In this document: positions 8,092 to 14,207 of the stretch, piece by piece | Layout of the letters: each line of letters opens with the position of its first letter | Position numbering within the stretch: the stretch's first letter is position 1 | Source: JAJTFW01 sp031421935 | GTDB lineage: Bacteria; Bacteroidota; Bacteroidia; AKYH767-A; OLB10 | Direction: 5' to 3' | Assembly (NCBI GenBank): GCA_031421935.1 | Contig: JANOPQ010000122.1 | Location: 1 to 15,194, forward strand | DNA length: 15,194 nucleotides | The notes under the pieces: generated by a model | What the model was told of the DNA's origin: nothing | Databases searched by the model: none | Seen by the model: only the letters and a program-made list of their open reading frames with translations | Program-made: the position numbers and the translations under genes

Positions 8092-8163
8092 GCAAAATTA
8101 CAATTATGGGAAACTGAAAATGTTGAACTGTAGATAAAAAAAAGAATTATAATAAATTACACC

Positions 8164-8191
8164 AATTCTTAATTCTTAATTCTTAATTCTT
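8164..8191. repeat. Four tandem copies of heptamer AATTCTT
   Basis: AATTCTT is repeated four times without error, followed by AATT. It sits at the 3' end of the TMTC-like gene, whose TAA stop (8192-8190) is inside the last copy. Changes in copy number would lie outside the reading frame, so phase variation of that protein is not expected. Confidence 0.85.
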
Positions 8192-10154
8192 AATTATTCT
8201 TCGCGAGCTCAAAGTACTTGGCGGCCATGGCTTCGTTTCCTTTGTTGCGCCAAGTTACTCCTAGAAAATAGTAGGCTTGAGTTAGATTGGGATTAATTTG
8301 AACCGCACGCTCTAGGTTGGTGATGGCTAAATCATACTGCCCTCCTACTCCATAACACGATCCGATATTCATAAACGCATCGGCGTAATCGGGTTTGTAT
8401 TTTACCGCTTGCAAATAGCGTTTTAGTGCTTCGTTGTAATTTTGCATGTCGAAGTATACCGAACCAGAATTGTTGAGTACTACTGGATCGTATGGATTTA
8501 ATTTTACGGCTTCTTCATAGTATTTCAAGGCTTCCGGATAATTCTTTACACGGTAACTGGCAATACCAAGTTGTGTCCAAGCATCGGTGAAGAAGGGATA
8601 TAATTCTATCGATTTCTTTAGATGAACTACTCCGTCGTTGAAGGCGGCGTCGCGATCTTTTTCGGGGAGTGTTTCTAAGTAGTCTGATTTTACTTTGTAA
8701 AGGCCCACGTAATAATGCACACGCGCGGAATTAGGCGCAGAGATGAGTCCGCTGTTGTATAATGTCTCGTTGCTTTCCCAAACTGGATTGCGTGCTAAGG
8801 TAAGTCCAGAGAAGAGAATGACGATAGCGCCTGCGACAACCATCGTTGGCATGGTGAAACTTTTTGAAGATGATTCTTTTTTCTCGAGGAAATGAATGAT
8901 CAACATGGAAATTAATAATACAATTCCAAACGATGGTATATACATCAAGCGCTCGCCATAATGTGTACCAATGCGCATGAAAATGTTGGAGGAAACGGCT
9001 ACGGTGATGAAAAAGAAGAACAGAGCAAAACTGATTAGGCTTCCCTTTTTAAATTCCTTGATTGCCCATCCTAAAAGAGAAAGTAAGATCAGAGCTGAAA
9101 CAATAAATTTCCAATCGCCGATTTTAGCAGGAGAAACTTCTGGGTACGATAAATCGAAACTCAAGTTGATGGGAACAATCAATTTGTAGAGATACCATCC
9201 CAGCATGGCTACTGCACCCGTAAGTTGTGTGAGCGAATCTTTGGCATACATCAATGCATTATCTGCTACCGAGGGTGGTGCAGCCGAAAACATGTCGGAA
9301 CTGTTTAAAATAGAATGTCGGATTAGGAGGAAAACGATGGTGGGTATTAGCATCCATTGAATTCCATTGAGGTTGGATTGAAATCCAACCCTTGTGGTTT
9401 GGATTTGGTTGGCATTTTCTCCTGGGCCGGATTGAAATCCTGCCCCATTGATAGTATTCATTCGAAAATAAACAAACAAAGGAAAAACAGGAAGGAAGGA
9501 GATGGTGCTTTCTTTGCAAAGATAGGCTGTGAAAAACAAGATCATTGCTAAAAAGATAGAAGAGATCTTGCCCTTCTCTTTGTAGGTTAAATATTGATCG
9601 AGGCTCAATAGACAGAGCAGAAAGGATAATATTTCATCCAAGCTTTTGATGTTTGCTACAACTTCGGTATGGATGGGATGAACAGCGAAGATTAATGACG
9701 TAAGCAATGCTAACTTATGTTGATTCGGAAACCATTTGCTCAGCATACGAAAAATGAAATAACAAGTGAATGCAAAAAGGAGTACGTTGAGCAGATGTCC
9801 AGGAGTTGCATTGTAAGGAAATAGATCCCAGAAAATTGCGAAGATGGCTTTGGGTAAAGGACGATATAACTCATCGGCTAAAAGAATATATCCATAGCGA
9901 TAACTCGTGCTAAAAATTTCGCCGAGGGCAGCCATTCCTTTTTGCGTGCTTGTATTTTCGATGATGGCGGCATAATCATCTAACACGAATCCGAAATTTA
10001 AGGTATTGGCGTACACCAAAAAGCCCAAGAGTGCAGGTAGCCAAGCCCACCATTTAGGGAAATCATTCTTGATCGGTTGAGCAGCTACATGGCTCTCCTT
10101 TGCCTTTGCCGTGGCCGCAAATTTTTCCTTCTTATTTAATTTCTTTTCCGACAT
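8190..10154 (-). CDS. TMTC-like polytopic membrane protein with C-terminal TPRs
   Basis: A 654-residue protein with a basic cytosolic N-terminus, about ten hydrophobic segments between residues ~35 and ~460, and four TPR units from ~500 to the end (ALKYYEEAVKLNP, ALKRYLQAVKYKP, AITNLERAVQINP and AAKYFELAKNN). FGFVLDDYAAI places an acidic pair at 59-60 in the first outer loop, and HPIHTEVV at 159-166 is characteristic of the TMTC/DUF1736 group, distant relatives of the GT-C fold protein O-mannosyltransferases. A sugar-transfer role from a lipid-linked donor is possible but not proven. It is the last gene of a three-gene operon, 12 bases after the TPR lipoprotein. Oddity: residues ~237-262 between two membrane segments are encoded by a palindromic repeat pair (GFQS...GFQS). 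Confidence 0.82.
   Translation of the reverse strand: MSEKKLNKKEKFAATAKAKESHVAAQPIKNDFPKWWAWLPALLGFLVYANTLNFGFVLDDYAAIIENTSTQKGMAALGEIFSTSYRYGYILLADELYRPLPKAIFAIFWDLFPYNATPGHLLNVLLFAFTCYFIFRMLSKWFPNQHKLALLTSLIFAVHPIHTEVVANIKSLDEILSFLLCLLSLDQYLTYKEKGKISSIFLAMILFFTAYLCKESTISFLPVFPLFVYFRMNTINGAGFQSGPGENANQIQTTRVGFQSNLNGIQWMLIPTIVFLLIRHSILNSSDMFSAAPPSVADNALMYAKDSLTQLTGAVAMLGWYLYKLIVPINLSFDLSYPEVSPAKIGDWKFIVSALILLSLLGWAIKEFKKGSLISFALFFFFITVAVSSNIFMRIGTHYGERLMYIPSFGIVLLISMLIIHFLEKKESSSKSFTMPTMVVAGAIVILFSGLTLARNPVWESNETLYNSGLISAPNSARVHYYVGLYKVKSDYLETLPEKDRDAAFNDGVVHLKKSIELYPFFTDAWTQLGIASYRVKNYPEALKYYEEAVKLNPYDPVVLNNSGSVYFDMQNYNEALKRYLQAVKYKPDYADAFMNIGSCYGVGGQYDLAITNLERAVQINPNLTQAYYFLGVTWRNKGNEAMAAKYFELAKNN
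9371..9445. repeat. REP-like palindrome pair inside the coding sequence of the TMTC-like gene
   Basis: Two palindromes share the core GGATTGAAATCC. The first, at 9371-9390, has perfect 9-bp arms (GGTTGGATT / AATCCAACC). The second, at 9424-9445, has arms GGGCCGGATT / AATCCTGCCC with one mismatch. They are separated by 33 bases. On the coding strand the cores read GFQS twice and the whole stays in frame, adding about 26 residues to a hydrophilic loop between membrane segments. The arrangement resembles a paired repetitive extragenic palindrome that has settled in a gene. Confidence 0.8.
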
Positions 10155-10166
10155 GCACGCAATGAT

Positions 10167-10703
10167 TTACTGAGGGAGCGAATCGCTTACCGTCATTCCA
10201 TTTTGTTTTTCGAACATCTCAATCAATGCTTCTGGACTCAAACTTAATTGTTGCAACAACATGCGACAATCGTTTGCCAACACATGATCGGGATATTTTT
10301 CCAAAAACTTTTGATAAAATACTTTGGCTTGCTCTACATCTTGCTTATGATTTTCGGCTACGAAGCCTTGCATAAATAAAGCAGAGCCCGCTTTGTTGGA
10401 ATTGGGATAACGCTGTACTCTTCCAAACAATTCAATCGATTGATCGAATTTACCTACGGCGATACTCATCTCTCCCGCTTTAAATAAATACGAAGGAGAT
10501 AACGTATCGTCCTTGTAATTATCGGCATAGTCTAAATACATTTTGATTAGTTCTGTAGCTTTATTCTTGCTAGGAATAGGCATAGAATCTAAGTCGAGTG
10601 CATTTTCTGCCATCGAAATTTTCTCCTGCAAACTTACTTGTGGACGTGTACATGCAACCAGAGCGCAAAGGCCCATCAACAAAAACCAATTTTTCATATT
10701 CAT
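10167..10703 (-). CDS. TPR-containing lipoprotein
   Basis: A 178-residue protein with a lipoprotein signal peptide: MNMKNWFLLMGLCALVAC with lipobox LVAC, lipidated Cys at 18. An alternative start at Met3 would barely change this. The mature part is helical with TPR-like units (SYLFKAGEMSIAVGKFDQSIELFGRV, then ALFMQGFVAENHKQDVEQAKVFYQKFLEKYPDH), resembling the outer-membrane lipoproteins of the BamD/YbgF-type TPR group but shorter. It probably acts as a periplasm-facing scaffold; partners are unknown. It lies between the SDR gene (27-base AT-rich gap) and the TMTC-like gene (12-base gap) in one operon. The shared TPR theme with the downstream gene suggests a joint envelope role, which is inference. 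Confidence 0.82.
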   Translation of the reverse strand: MNMKNWFLLMGLCALVACTRPQVSLQEKISMAENALDLDSMPIPSKNKATELIKMYLDYADNYKDDTLSPSYLFKAGEMSIAVGKFDQSIELFGRVQRYPNSNKAGSALFMQGFVAENHKQDVEQAKVFYQKFLEKYPDHVLANDCRMLLQQLSLSPEALIEMFEKQNGMTVSDSLPQ

Positions 10704-10730
10704 TTTATTTTTTATTCTTTTAATATTTTT

Positions 10731-11537
10731 TTATTTGAAAGGTGATCCTGGTTCTTTGGCCATGTGTTTATACACTTGTTTATCCATGAAGGCGGGAAAG
10801 AATTTATTCAACCAAACGGTCAATCGACCATTAAACGTCAACACTAAATCGCGTTTACGATACTTTACGGCTTCTGCAATTTCGTTAGCTACGGTTTGTG
10901 CCGACATCATTTTACTTTCTTCGCGTGGACTTTCGCCCTGCGCACTTCCATCTGCAGAAAGAGAAGAAATTCGAATTTCCGATGCCGTGAATCCGGGACA
11001 AGCTACCAATACATGCAAATCCTTTTTTAAATTTTCGATGCGAAGTGTTTCCAGAAATCCTTCTAACGCAAACTTCGAAGCTGAATAACCAGTTCGACCG
11101 GGCAAACCTTTCTTTCCAGCGATGGATGAAATGCCCACTACACTGCCTTTCGATTCCAACAAATGAGGCAAGGCATATTTAGTACAATACACGGCGCCCC
11201 AAAAATTGGTATCCATCAATCTTTTCAACACGGTTAAATCCATCTCCTCGAAAAGTGCACGCATGGAAATTCCAGCATTATTAATGAGTACATCAATGCG
11301 CCCAAACTTGGCGAGGGTTTCATCAATAATACGTTTCCCATCTTCCTCAATACTCACATCAGCCTGCACTGCCAAAATATGCTCTGAAGAAGGGTTAAAC
11401 TCAGCGATTACTTCTTGCAACTTCTCCAAACGCCGACCTGAGATCACGACACGATAACCGCGCGCTAAGAAGGTGGAAGCACATGCTTTGCCGATGCCCG
11501 ATCCACCGCCTGTGATAATAACTACTTTCGATTGCAC
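10731..11537 (-). CDS. Short-chain dehydrogenase/reductase (classical SDR)
   Basis: A 268-residue cytosolic NAD(P)-dependent oxidoreductase. It has the Rossmann loop TGGGSGIG at 9-16, basic residues after the second strand (SGRRLEKL, which favour NADPH), NNAG at 86-89, catalytic Asn111 (NFWG), Ser138 in GISSIAG, and YSASK with Tyr151 and Lys155. The substrate cannot be read from sequence; the CPGFTASEIR segment and C-terminal RKRDLVLTFNGRLTVWLNKFFP resemble DltE/YqjQ-like SDRs that act on lipids or fatty-acyl compounds. The start is GTG at 11537: the next ATG lies inside the fold, and TGGGSGIG is at its normal distance from this start. First gene of the three-gene minus operon. Confidence 0.9.
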   Translation of the reverse strand: MQSKVVIITGGGSGIGKACASTFLARGYRVVISGRRLEKLQEVIAEFNPSSEHILAVQADVSIEEDGKRIIDETLAKFGRIDVLINNAGISMRALFEEMDLTVLKRLMDTNFWGAVYCTKYALPHLLESKGSVVGISSIAGKKGLPGRTGYSASKFALEGFLETLRIENLKKDLHVLVACPGFTASEIRISSLSADGSAQGESPREESKMMSAQTVANEIAEAVKYRKRDLVLTFNGRLTVWLNKFFPAFMDKQVYKHMAKEPGSPFK

Positions 11538-11541
11538 GTTG

Positions 11542-11549
11542 CAAATCTA
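11542..11549 (-). promoter_or_regulatory. Possible -7 box giving a near-leaderless SDR transcript
   Basis: The minus strand reads TAGATTTG (TAnnTTTG) at 11549-11542. With usual spacing, transcription would begin at or next to the GTG start at 11537. No clear -33 TTTG is found about 20 bases upstream, so the call is weak. Confidence 0.4.
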
Positions 11550-11592
11550 AAAAAATGAAGGAAGATGGGCGCATTTGCTTCTCAATTACAGC

Positions 11593-11634
11593 TATCCTGT
11601 AGGAAAAATCTTAAAAAAGATTATCCTACTGGAT
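11593..11634. repeat. Palindromic repeat, copy 1 of 2
   Basis: A 42-base hairpin sequence with outer arms ATCCTGTAGGA / TCCTACTGGAT (one mismatched pair) and inner arms AATCTT / AAGATT around AAAA. It is identical to the copy at 11708-11749 except for one base (T versus A at the sixth position). Confidence 0.85.
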
Positions 11635-11638
11635 GACC

Positions 11639-11666
11639 CTGACGAAAAACTATGTTTTATCGTCAG
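11639..11666. repeat. Hairpin between the two palindromic repeats
   Basis: CTGACGA at 11639-11645 pairs with TCGTCAG at 11660-11666; the interior A- and T-rich bases can extend the stem with mismatches. A small GCCT-GTT-AGGC stem follows at 11666-11676. Confidence 0.7.
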
Positions 11667-11707
11667 CCTGTTAGGCAAATTATTGTAAATATGATTTCTG
11701 CAGTCGG

Positions 11708-11749
11708 TATCCAGTAGGAAAAATCTTAAAAAAGATTATCCTACTGGAT
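11708..11749. repeat. Palindromic repeat, copy 2 of 2
   Basis: The same 42-base sequence as 11593-11634, but with a fully complementary outer stem: ATCCAGTAGGA / TCCTACTGGAT. Flanking GGT and ACC extend the pairing with one bulged base. The copies are 115 bases apart in direct orientation. Confidence 0.85.
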
Positions 11750-11781
11750 TACCAAAATTATTCTAAAGACTAATTTTGGTA
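11750..11781. repeat. Perfect 11-bp inverted repeat upstream of the GNAT-like gene
   Basis: TACCAAAATTA (11750-11760) and TAATTTTGGTA (11771-11781) flank a ten-base loop, TTCTAAAGAC. The 3' arm contains TAATTTTG, and a second box, TAGTTTTG (11780-11787), follows. Both match the Bacteroidetes -7 pattern, although no -33 TTTG is at the right place. The arms could form an operator for a dimeric regulator, or be part of the palindrome cluster. Confidence 0.65.
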
Positions 11782-11801
11782 GTTTTGCAAAAAAAATTGC
11801 T

Positions 11802-12968
11802 ATGCGCCTACAGGAAGTCGAGGGAAAAGAACTTATTCATCAATTTCATCAAGTTCCCTACTCTATTTACAAAAGAGATCCGCATTGGGTGCCTCATTTG
11901 ATTCAGGACATTGAAAAGGTTTTTGATCCACAGAAAAACAAACTTTACAAAGAAGGTGCAACGGCCATTCGCTGGATTTTGCTCGACGATACAGGTGAAA
12001 AAATTGGACGCATTGCTGCATTCATCAACCCGAAAGATGTGGACACCACTAAATTCAAAACGGGTGGACTTGGATTTTTTGAATGTATAAATGATCAAGC
12101 TGCAGCTAATTTTCTTTTTGATGCAGGGAAAGAATGGTTGGAAAAGCAAGGCATGGAAGCCATGGACGGACCGATCAATTTTGGCGATCGCAGTCAGTTT
12201 TGGGGTTGTCAGGTAACCAATTGGGACGAGCCGGCCATCTATCCCATGAACTACAATCCGCCATACTATCAAGATTTATTCATCAACTACGGTTTTGGTG
12301 TTTACTTCAATCAACATATTTACTGGAGGAGTTTGCAGGTGAAACCACAAGCCATTTTCTTCCGCAAATACAACAATTTAAAAAGCGATCCCAAGTTCAC
12401 CGTATGCAATATTCGAGGGATGAATATTGATGAGGTAGCCGAAAACTTCAAAACCGTTTACAACGCTGCTTGGGGCGGCCATTCCCATTTCAAACCCATG
12501 ACTACTTCGGGCTCGCAAAAAGTTTTTAGAGCCATTAAAGCCGTGATGGATCCCAATGCCATCATCTTTGCGTACTATGATGGAGCGCCCATTGGATTGT
12601 TTTTTTGTATTCCGGAATTGAACCAAATTTTCAAGCATGTAAATGGAAATCTGAATGCGATTGGAAAAATAAAATTCATTTACCATAAGTTACGTCGGAC
12701 CTCAACTCGATTAGTGGGTGTAGTATTTGGAGTAGTTCGCGAGTGGCATGGAAAAGGTGTAGAAGCGGCCTTGGTGGTGGAAGGCGAAATCTCCATAAAC
12801 GCTCGAGGAAACTACAACGATTTCGTTATCACGTGGATAGGAGATTTCAATCCCAAAATGATAAAAGTTGCCGAAAATCTTGACACTCAACTTTGGAGAT
12901 CCCTGCAGACCTACCGTTACCAATTCGACCGCAGTTTACCGTTTGAACGTTGTCCGGTTGTTGAATAA
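11802..12968 (+). CDS. GNAT-superfamily-like protein (YghO-type N-acyltransferase family)
   Basis: A 388-residue cytosolic protein with no signal peptide. It resembles a family widespread in Bacteroidota, labelled N-acetyltransferase/YghO-like and sometimes wrongly GTP cyclohydrolase. The N-terminal half has the family's typical phrases: VPYSIYKRDPHWVPHL near 18-33, GRIAAFIN at 69-76, GFFECINDQ from 91, GPINFGDRSQFWG at 123-135, YNPPYY at 151-156, then INYGF. Near residue 312 REWHGKGVEAALV resembles GNAT motif A (R/QxxGxG), which binds the acyl-CoA pyrophosphate. Substrate is unknown, and the family assignment is from pattern memory. It stands alone between the palindrome cluster and the tRNA region. 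The ATG at 11802 follows a TAGTTTTG -7-like box by 14 bases. Confidence 0.75.
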   Translation: MRLQEVEGKELIHQFHQVPYSIYKRDPHWVPHLIQDIEKVFDPQKNKLYKEGATAIRWILLDDTGEKIGRIAAFINPKDVDTTKFKTGGLGFFECINDQAAANFLFDAGKEWLEKQGMEAMDGPINFGDRSQFWGCQVTNWDEPAIYPMNYNPPYYQDLFINYGFGVYFNQHIYWRSLQVKPQAIFFRKYNNLKSDPKFTVCNIRGMNIDEVAENFKTVYNAAWGGHSHFKPMTTSGSQKVFRAIKAVMDPNAIIFAYYDGAPIGLFFCIPELNQIFKHVNGNLNAIGKIKFIYHKLRRTSTRLVGVVFGVVREWHGKGVEAALVVEGEISINARGNYNDFVITWIGDFNPKMIKVAENLDTQLWRSLQTYRYQFDRSLPFERCPVVE

Positions 12969-13134
12969 TACCGACACTACAATTAATAAGCTCCAATCAC
13001 TTTAGTATAAACCAATGTAGGTCGGCATTATACCATAAACTTTTTAGGTTATAAAGAAATAGTAGTTGGTATCACTACCAAAGTCGTTAAACAACAATTA
13101 TTTAACCTGTGTTTAAAAAAAACTTGTTGTTTCC

Positions 13135-13166
13135 TTGTCTGTATGAAACGAGAAAGACTATTTTTG
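13135..13166 (+). promoter_or_regulatory. Promoter upstream of tRNA-Lys
   Basis: TTG at 13135-13137 and TATTTTTG at 13159-13166 (TAnnTTTG) are 21 bases apart, a good Bacteroidetes-type promoter. Transcription would begin near 13173, about 104 bases before the mature tRNA, so the primary transcript carries a leader with two hairpins. Confidence 0.65.
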
Positions 13167-13189
13167 CACCCCGATTGACCGTAAACCAC

Positions 13190-13253
13190 TTTTTGAAATA
13201 GAAACTATCTATTTCAAAAATGAAGTAAAAATCGCTAAAGCGATTATACTTCA
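13190..13253 (+). other. Two adjacent hairpins in the tRNA-Lys leader
   Basis: First hairpin: a perfect 12-bp stem, TTTTTGAAATAG (13190-13201) with CTATTTCAAAAA (13209-13220), loop AAACTAT. Directly after it is a second: TGAAGTA (13221-13227) with TACTTCA (13247-13253) and inner ATCGCT / AGCGAT around AA. They lie between the inferred start of transcription and the tRNA. They could be processing signals or a small RNA. The remainder of the 12969-13276 gap has an AAACAACAA / TTGTTGTTT inverted repeat (13089-13132) and no gene. Confidence 0.65.
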
Positions 13254-13276
13254 GTGCAAGACGTTTAATTCGGAAC

Positions 13277-13349
13277 GATTCCGTAGCTCAGTTGGTAGAG
13301 CAATACACTTTTAATGTATGGGCCCTGGGTTCGAATCCCAGCGGGATCA
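13277..13349 (+). tRNA. tRNA-Lys (anticodon TTT)
   Basis: The 73-base cloverleaf closes fully: acceptor GATTCCG with CGGGATC, D-stem GCTC/GAGC with loop AGTTGGTA, anticodon stem ATACA/TGTAT with loop CTTTTAA (anticodon TTT), variable loop GGGCC, T-stem CTGGG/CCCAG with loop TTCGAAT, and discriminator A. CCA is not encoded and must be added after processing. A terminator follows 17 bases later. Its 3' end is repeated twice downstream. Confidence 0.96.
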
Positions 13350-13366
13350 CTAATAAATGCAAAGCG

Positions 13367-13396
13367 AAGGCCCTCTACGAGGGCCTTTTGATTTTT
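13367..13396 (+). terminator. tRNA-Lys terminator (in unit 1)
   Basis: AAGGCCCTC (13367-13375) pairs with GAGGGCCTT (13379-13387) around TAC, followed by TTGATTTTT: a strong 9-bp rho-independent terminator ending the tRNA transcript. Confidence 0.9.
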
Positions 13397-13623
13397 AGGA
13401 AATCTGCGCAAGCTCGCTTGGAAGCAGATTTATAAAAAAAAATGCGGAGCATTCGCTTTGCTTTTTCCATTCGGAGCGAGATGGGTCGGGCAAGATGGCT
13501 TGCCAGCTTGCCAATCCCAATAATTTCCTAACCAAGCTCGCTTGCTGGCAAATGTCAAAAAACAAAATTCGCAGCTTTAGCTGCGTTGCTTTCTATTTTC
13601 AGAATGGAGGCAAATGGGTCCAA

Positions 13624-13661
13624 CGATTAAAATAATATTGCTTGCAATGTGATTTTAATCG
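13624..13661 (+). repeat. Terminal hairpin of unit 1
   Basis: A 38-base near-perfect palindrome with 17 of 18 possible pairs: CGATTAAAAT at the 5' side, ATTTTAATCG at the 3' side, and ATATTGC / GCAATGT near the tip. It sits directly before core 2. Confidence 0.85.
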
Positions 13662-13696
13662 ACAATCCCAGCGGGATCACTAATAAATGCAAAGCG

Positions 13697-13726
13697 AAGG
13701 CCCTCTACGAGGGCCTTTTGATTTTT
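13697..13726 (+). terminator. Copy of the tRNA terminator in unit 2
   Basis: The same AAGGCCCTC / GAGGGCCTT stem and T-rich tail as at 13367-13396, carried along by the duplicated unit. It has no gene of its own upstream, except possible read-through from the tRNA. Confidence 0.85.
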
Positions 13727-13958
13727 AGGAAATCTGCGCAAGCTCGCTTGCTGGCAGATTTCAAAAAATAAAAAAAATGCGGAGCATTCGCTTTGCTTTT
13801 TCCATTCGGAGCGAGATGGGTCGGGCAAGATGGCTTGCCAGCTTGCCAATCCCAATAATTTCCTAACCAAGCTCGCTTGCTGGCAAATGACAGAAGACAA
13901 AAATCGCAGCTTTAGCTGCGTTGCTTTCTACTTTCAGAATGGAGGCTAATGGGTTCAA

Positions 13959-13996
13959 CGAATAAAATCATATTGCTTGCAATGTGCTTTTATTCG
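13959..13996 (+). repeat. Terminal hairpin of unit 2
   Basis: A 38-base palindrome matching the unit 1 hairpin but with changes on both arms that keep pairing: the fourth pair is A-T here and T-A in unit 1, and the eleventh position is C-G here but A-G (unpaired) in unit 1. Confidence 0.85.
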
Positions 13997-13998
13997 TC

Positions 13999-14043
13999 AA
14001 TCCCAGCGGGATCAAAGAATAATATTCTACTTGCAATATTCTC
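13999..14043 (+). repeat. Third tRNA-end core with a short remnant hairpin
   Basis: AATCCCAGCGGGATCA appears a third time at 13999-14014 and then diverges from the units. What follows, AGAATA (14016-14021) through CTTGCAA to TATTCT (14037-14042), resembles the tip of the terminal hairpins (AATAATATT...CTTGCAAT), as if a third unit lost its ~300-bp interior. This may be the original right junction of the array. Confidence 0.7.
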
Positions 14044-14046
14044 CCA

Positions 14047-14065
14047 TCGACAGGCTCAGGGAGCA
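14047..14065. repeat. Short dispersed repeat TCGACAGGCTCAGGGAGCA, copy A
   Basis: The sequence TCGACAGGCTCAGGGAGCA recurs in altered form at 14183 and 14208. Sequences of the type CGACAGGCTCAGGGA are widespread dispersed repeats in Bacteroidota (from memory). Confidence 0.7.
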
Positions 14066-14182
14066 TTTCGCCTCGGATTCTGCCATCATTAATCTTACTT
14101 TCCACTTTCAACGCACTCTGCACTCTCACTCTCTCTGTTGATCCTCGCTCCCGAACTCTTTTTCGCTCTGTTTTTTCACCCC

Positions 14183-14201
14183 TCGACAGGCTTAGGGAGC
14201 A
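14183..14201. repeat. Dispersed repeat, copy B
   Basis: TCGACAGGCTTAGGGAGCA, one base different from the copy at 14047. Confidence 0.7.
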
Positions 14202-14207
14202 CCCTCA

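Larger units (their letters stand above)
13334..13663 (+). repeat. Tandem unit 1, starting in the 3' end of tRNA-Lys (330 bp)
   Basis: The unit begins with the core AATCCCAGCGGGATCA (T-arm 3' half plus acceptor 3' half of the tRNA). It contains a terminator, then several hairpins: AAATCTGC...GCAGATTT, TTGCCAGC (13500-13507) with GCTGGCAA (13544-13551), and CGCAGCT / AGCTGCG (13570-13585). It ends in a 38-base hairpin directly before the next core. By eye it is about 95% identical to unit 2; differences cluster in A-runs and in the terminal hairpin. No plausible gene is encoded. Confidence 0.85.
13664..13998 (+). repeat. Tandem unit 2 (335 bp)
   Basis: A second copy of the 330-bp unit, again starting with AATCCCAGCGGGATCA, here without the rest of a tRNA. 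It is five bases longer, mainly through an A-rich run near 13765. It keeps the terminator and all main hairpins, and ends in its own 38-base hairpin just before core 3. GCAAGCTCGCTTGCTGGCAG near the start and CCAAGCTCGCTTGCTGGCAA later show that the unit itself contains an internal repeat; in unit 1 the first of these is partly altered. Confidence 0.85.

Noticed and set aside
11808..12272. 154-codon minus-strand frame inside the GNAT-like gene
   Set aside because: Antisense to a conserved protein and with irregular composition.
13664..13679. Additional tRNA genes at the second and third cores
   Set aside because: Only the 3' T-arm and acceptor strand are present; no D-arm or anticodon arm can be formed.
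13655..13900. 81-codon minus-strand frame across the tandem units
   Set aside because: It crosses the tRNA-end core and several hairpins of the repeat, has no start context and no domain; likely chance openness of the repeat.
13334..14014. CRISPR array made of the three tRNA-end cores
   Set aside because: Only three 16-base copies spaced ~330 bases apart with near-identical spacers and no cas genes; does not fit CRISPR.
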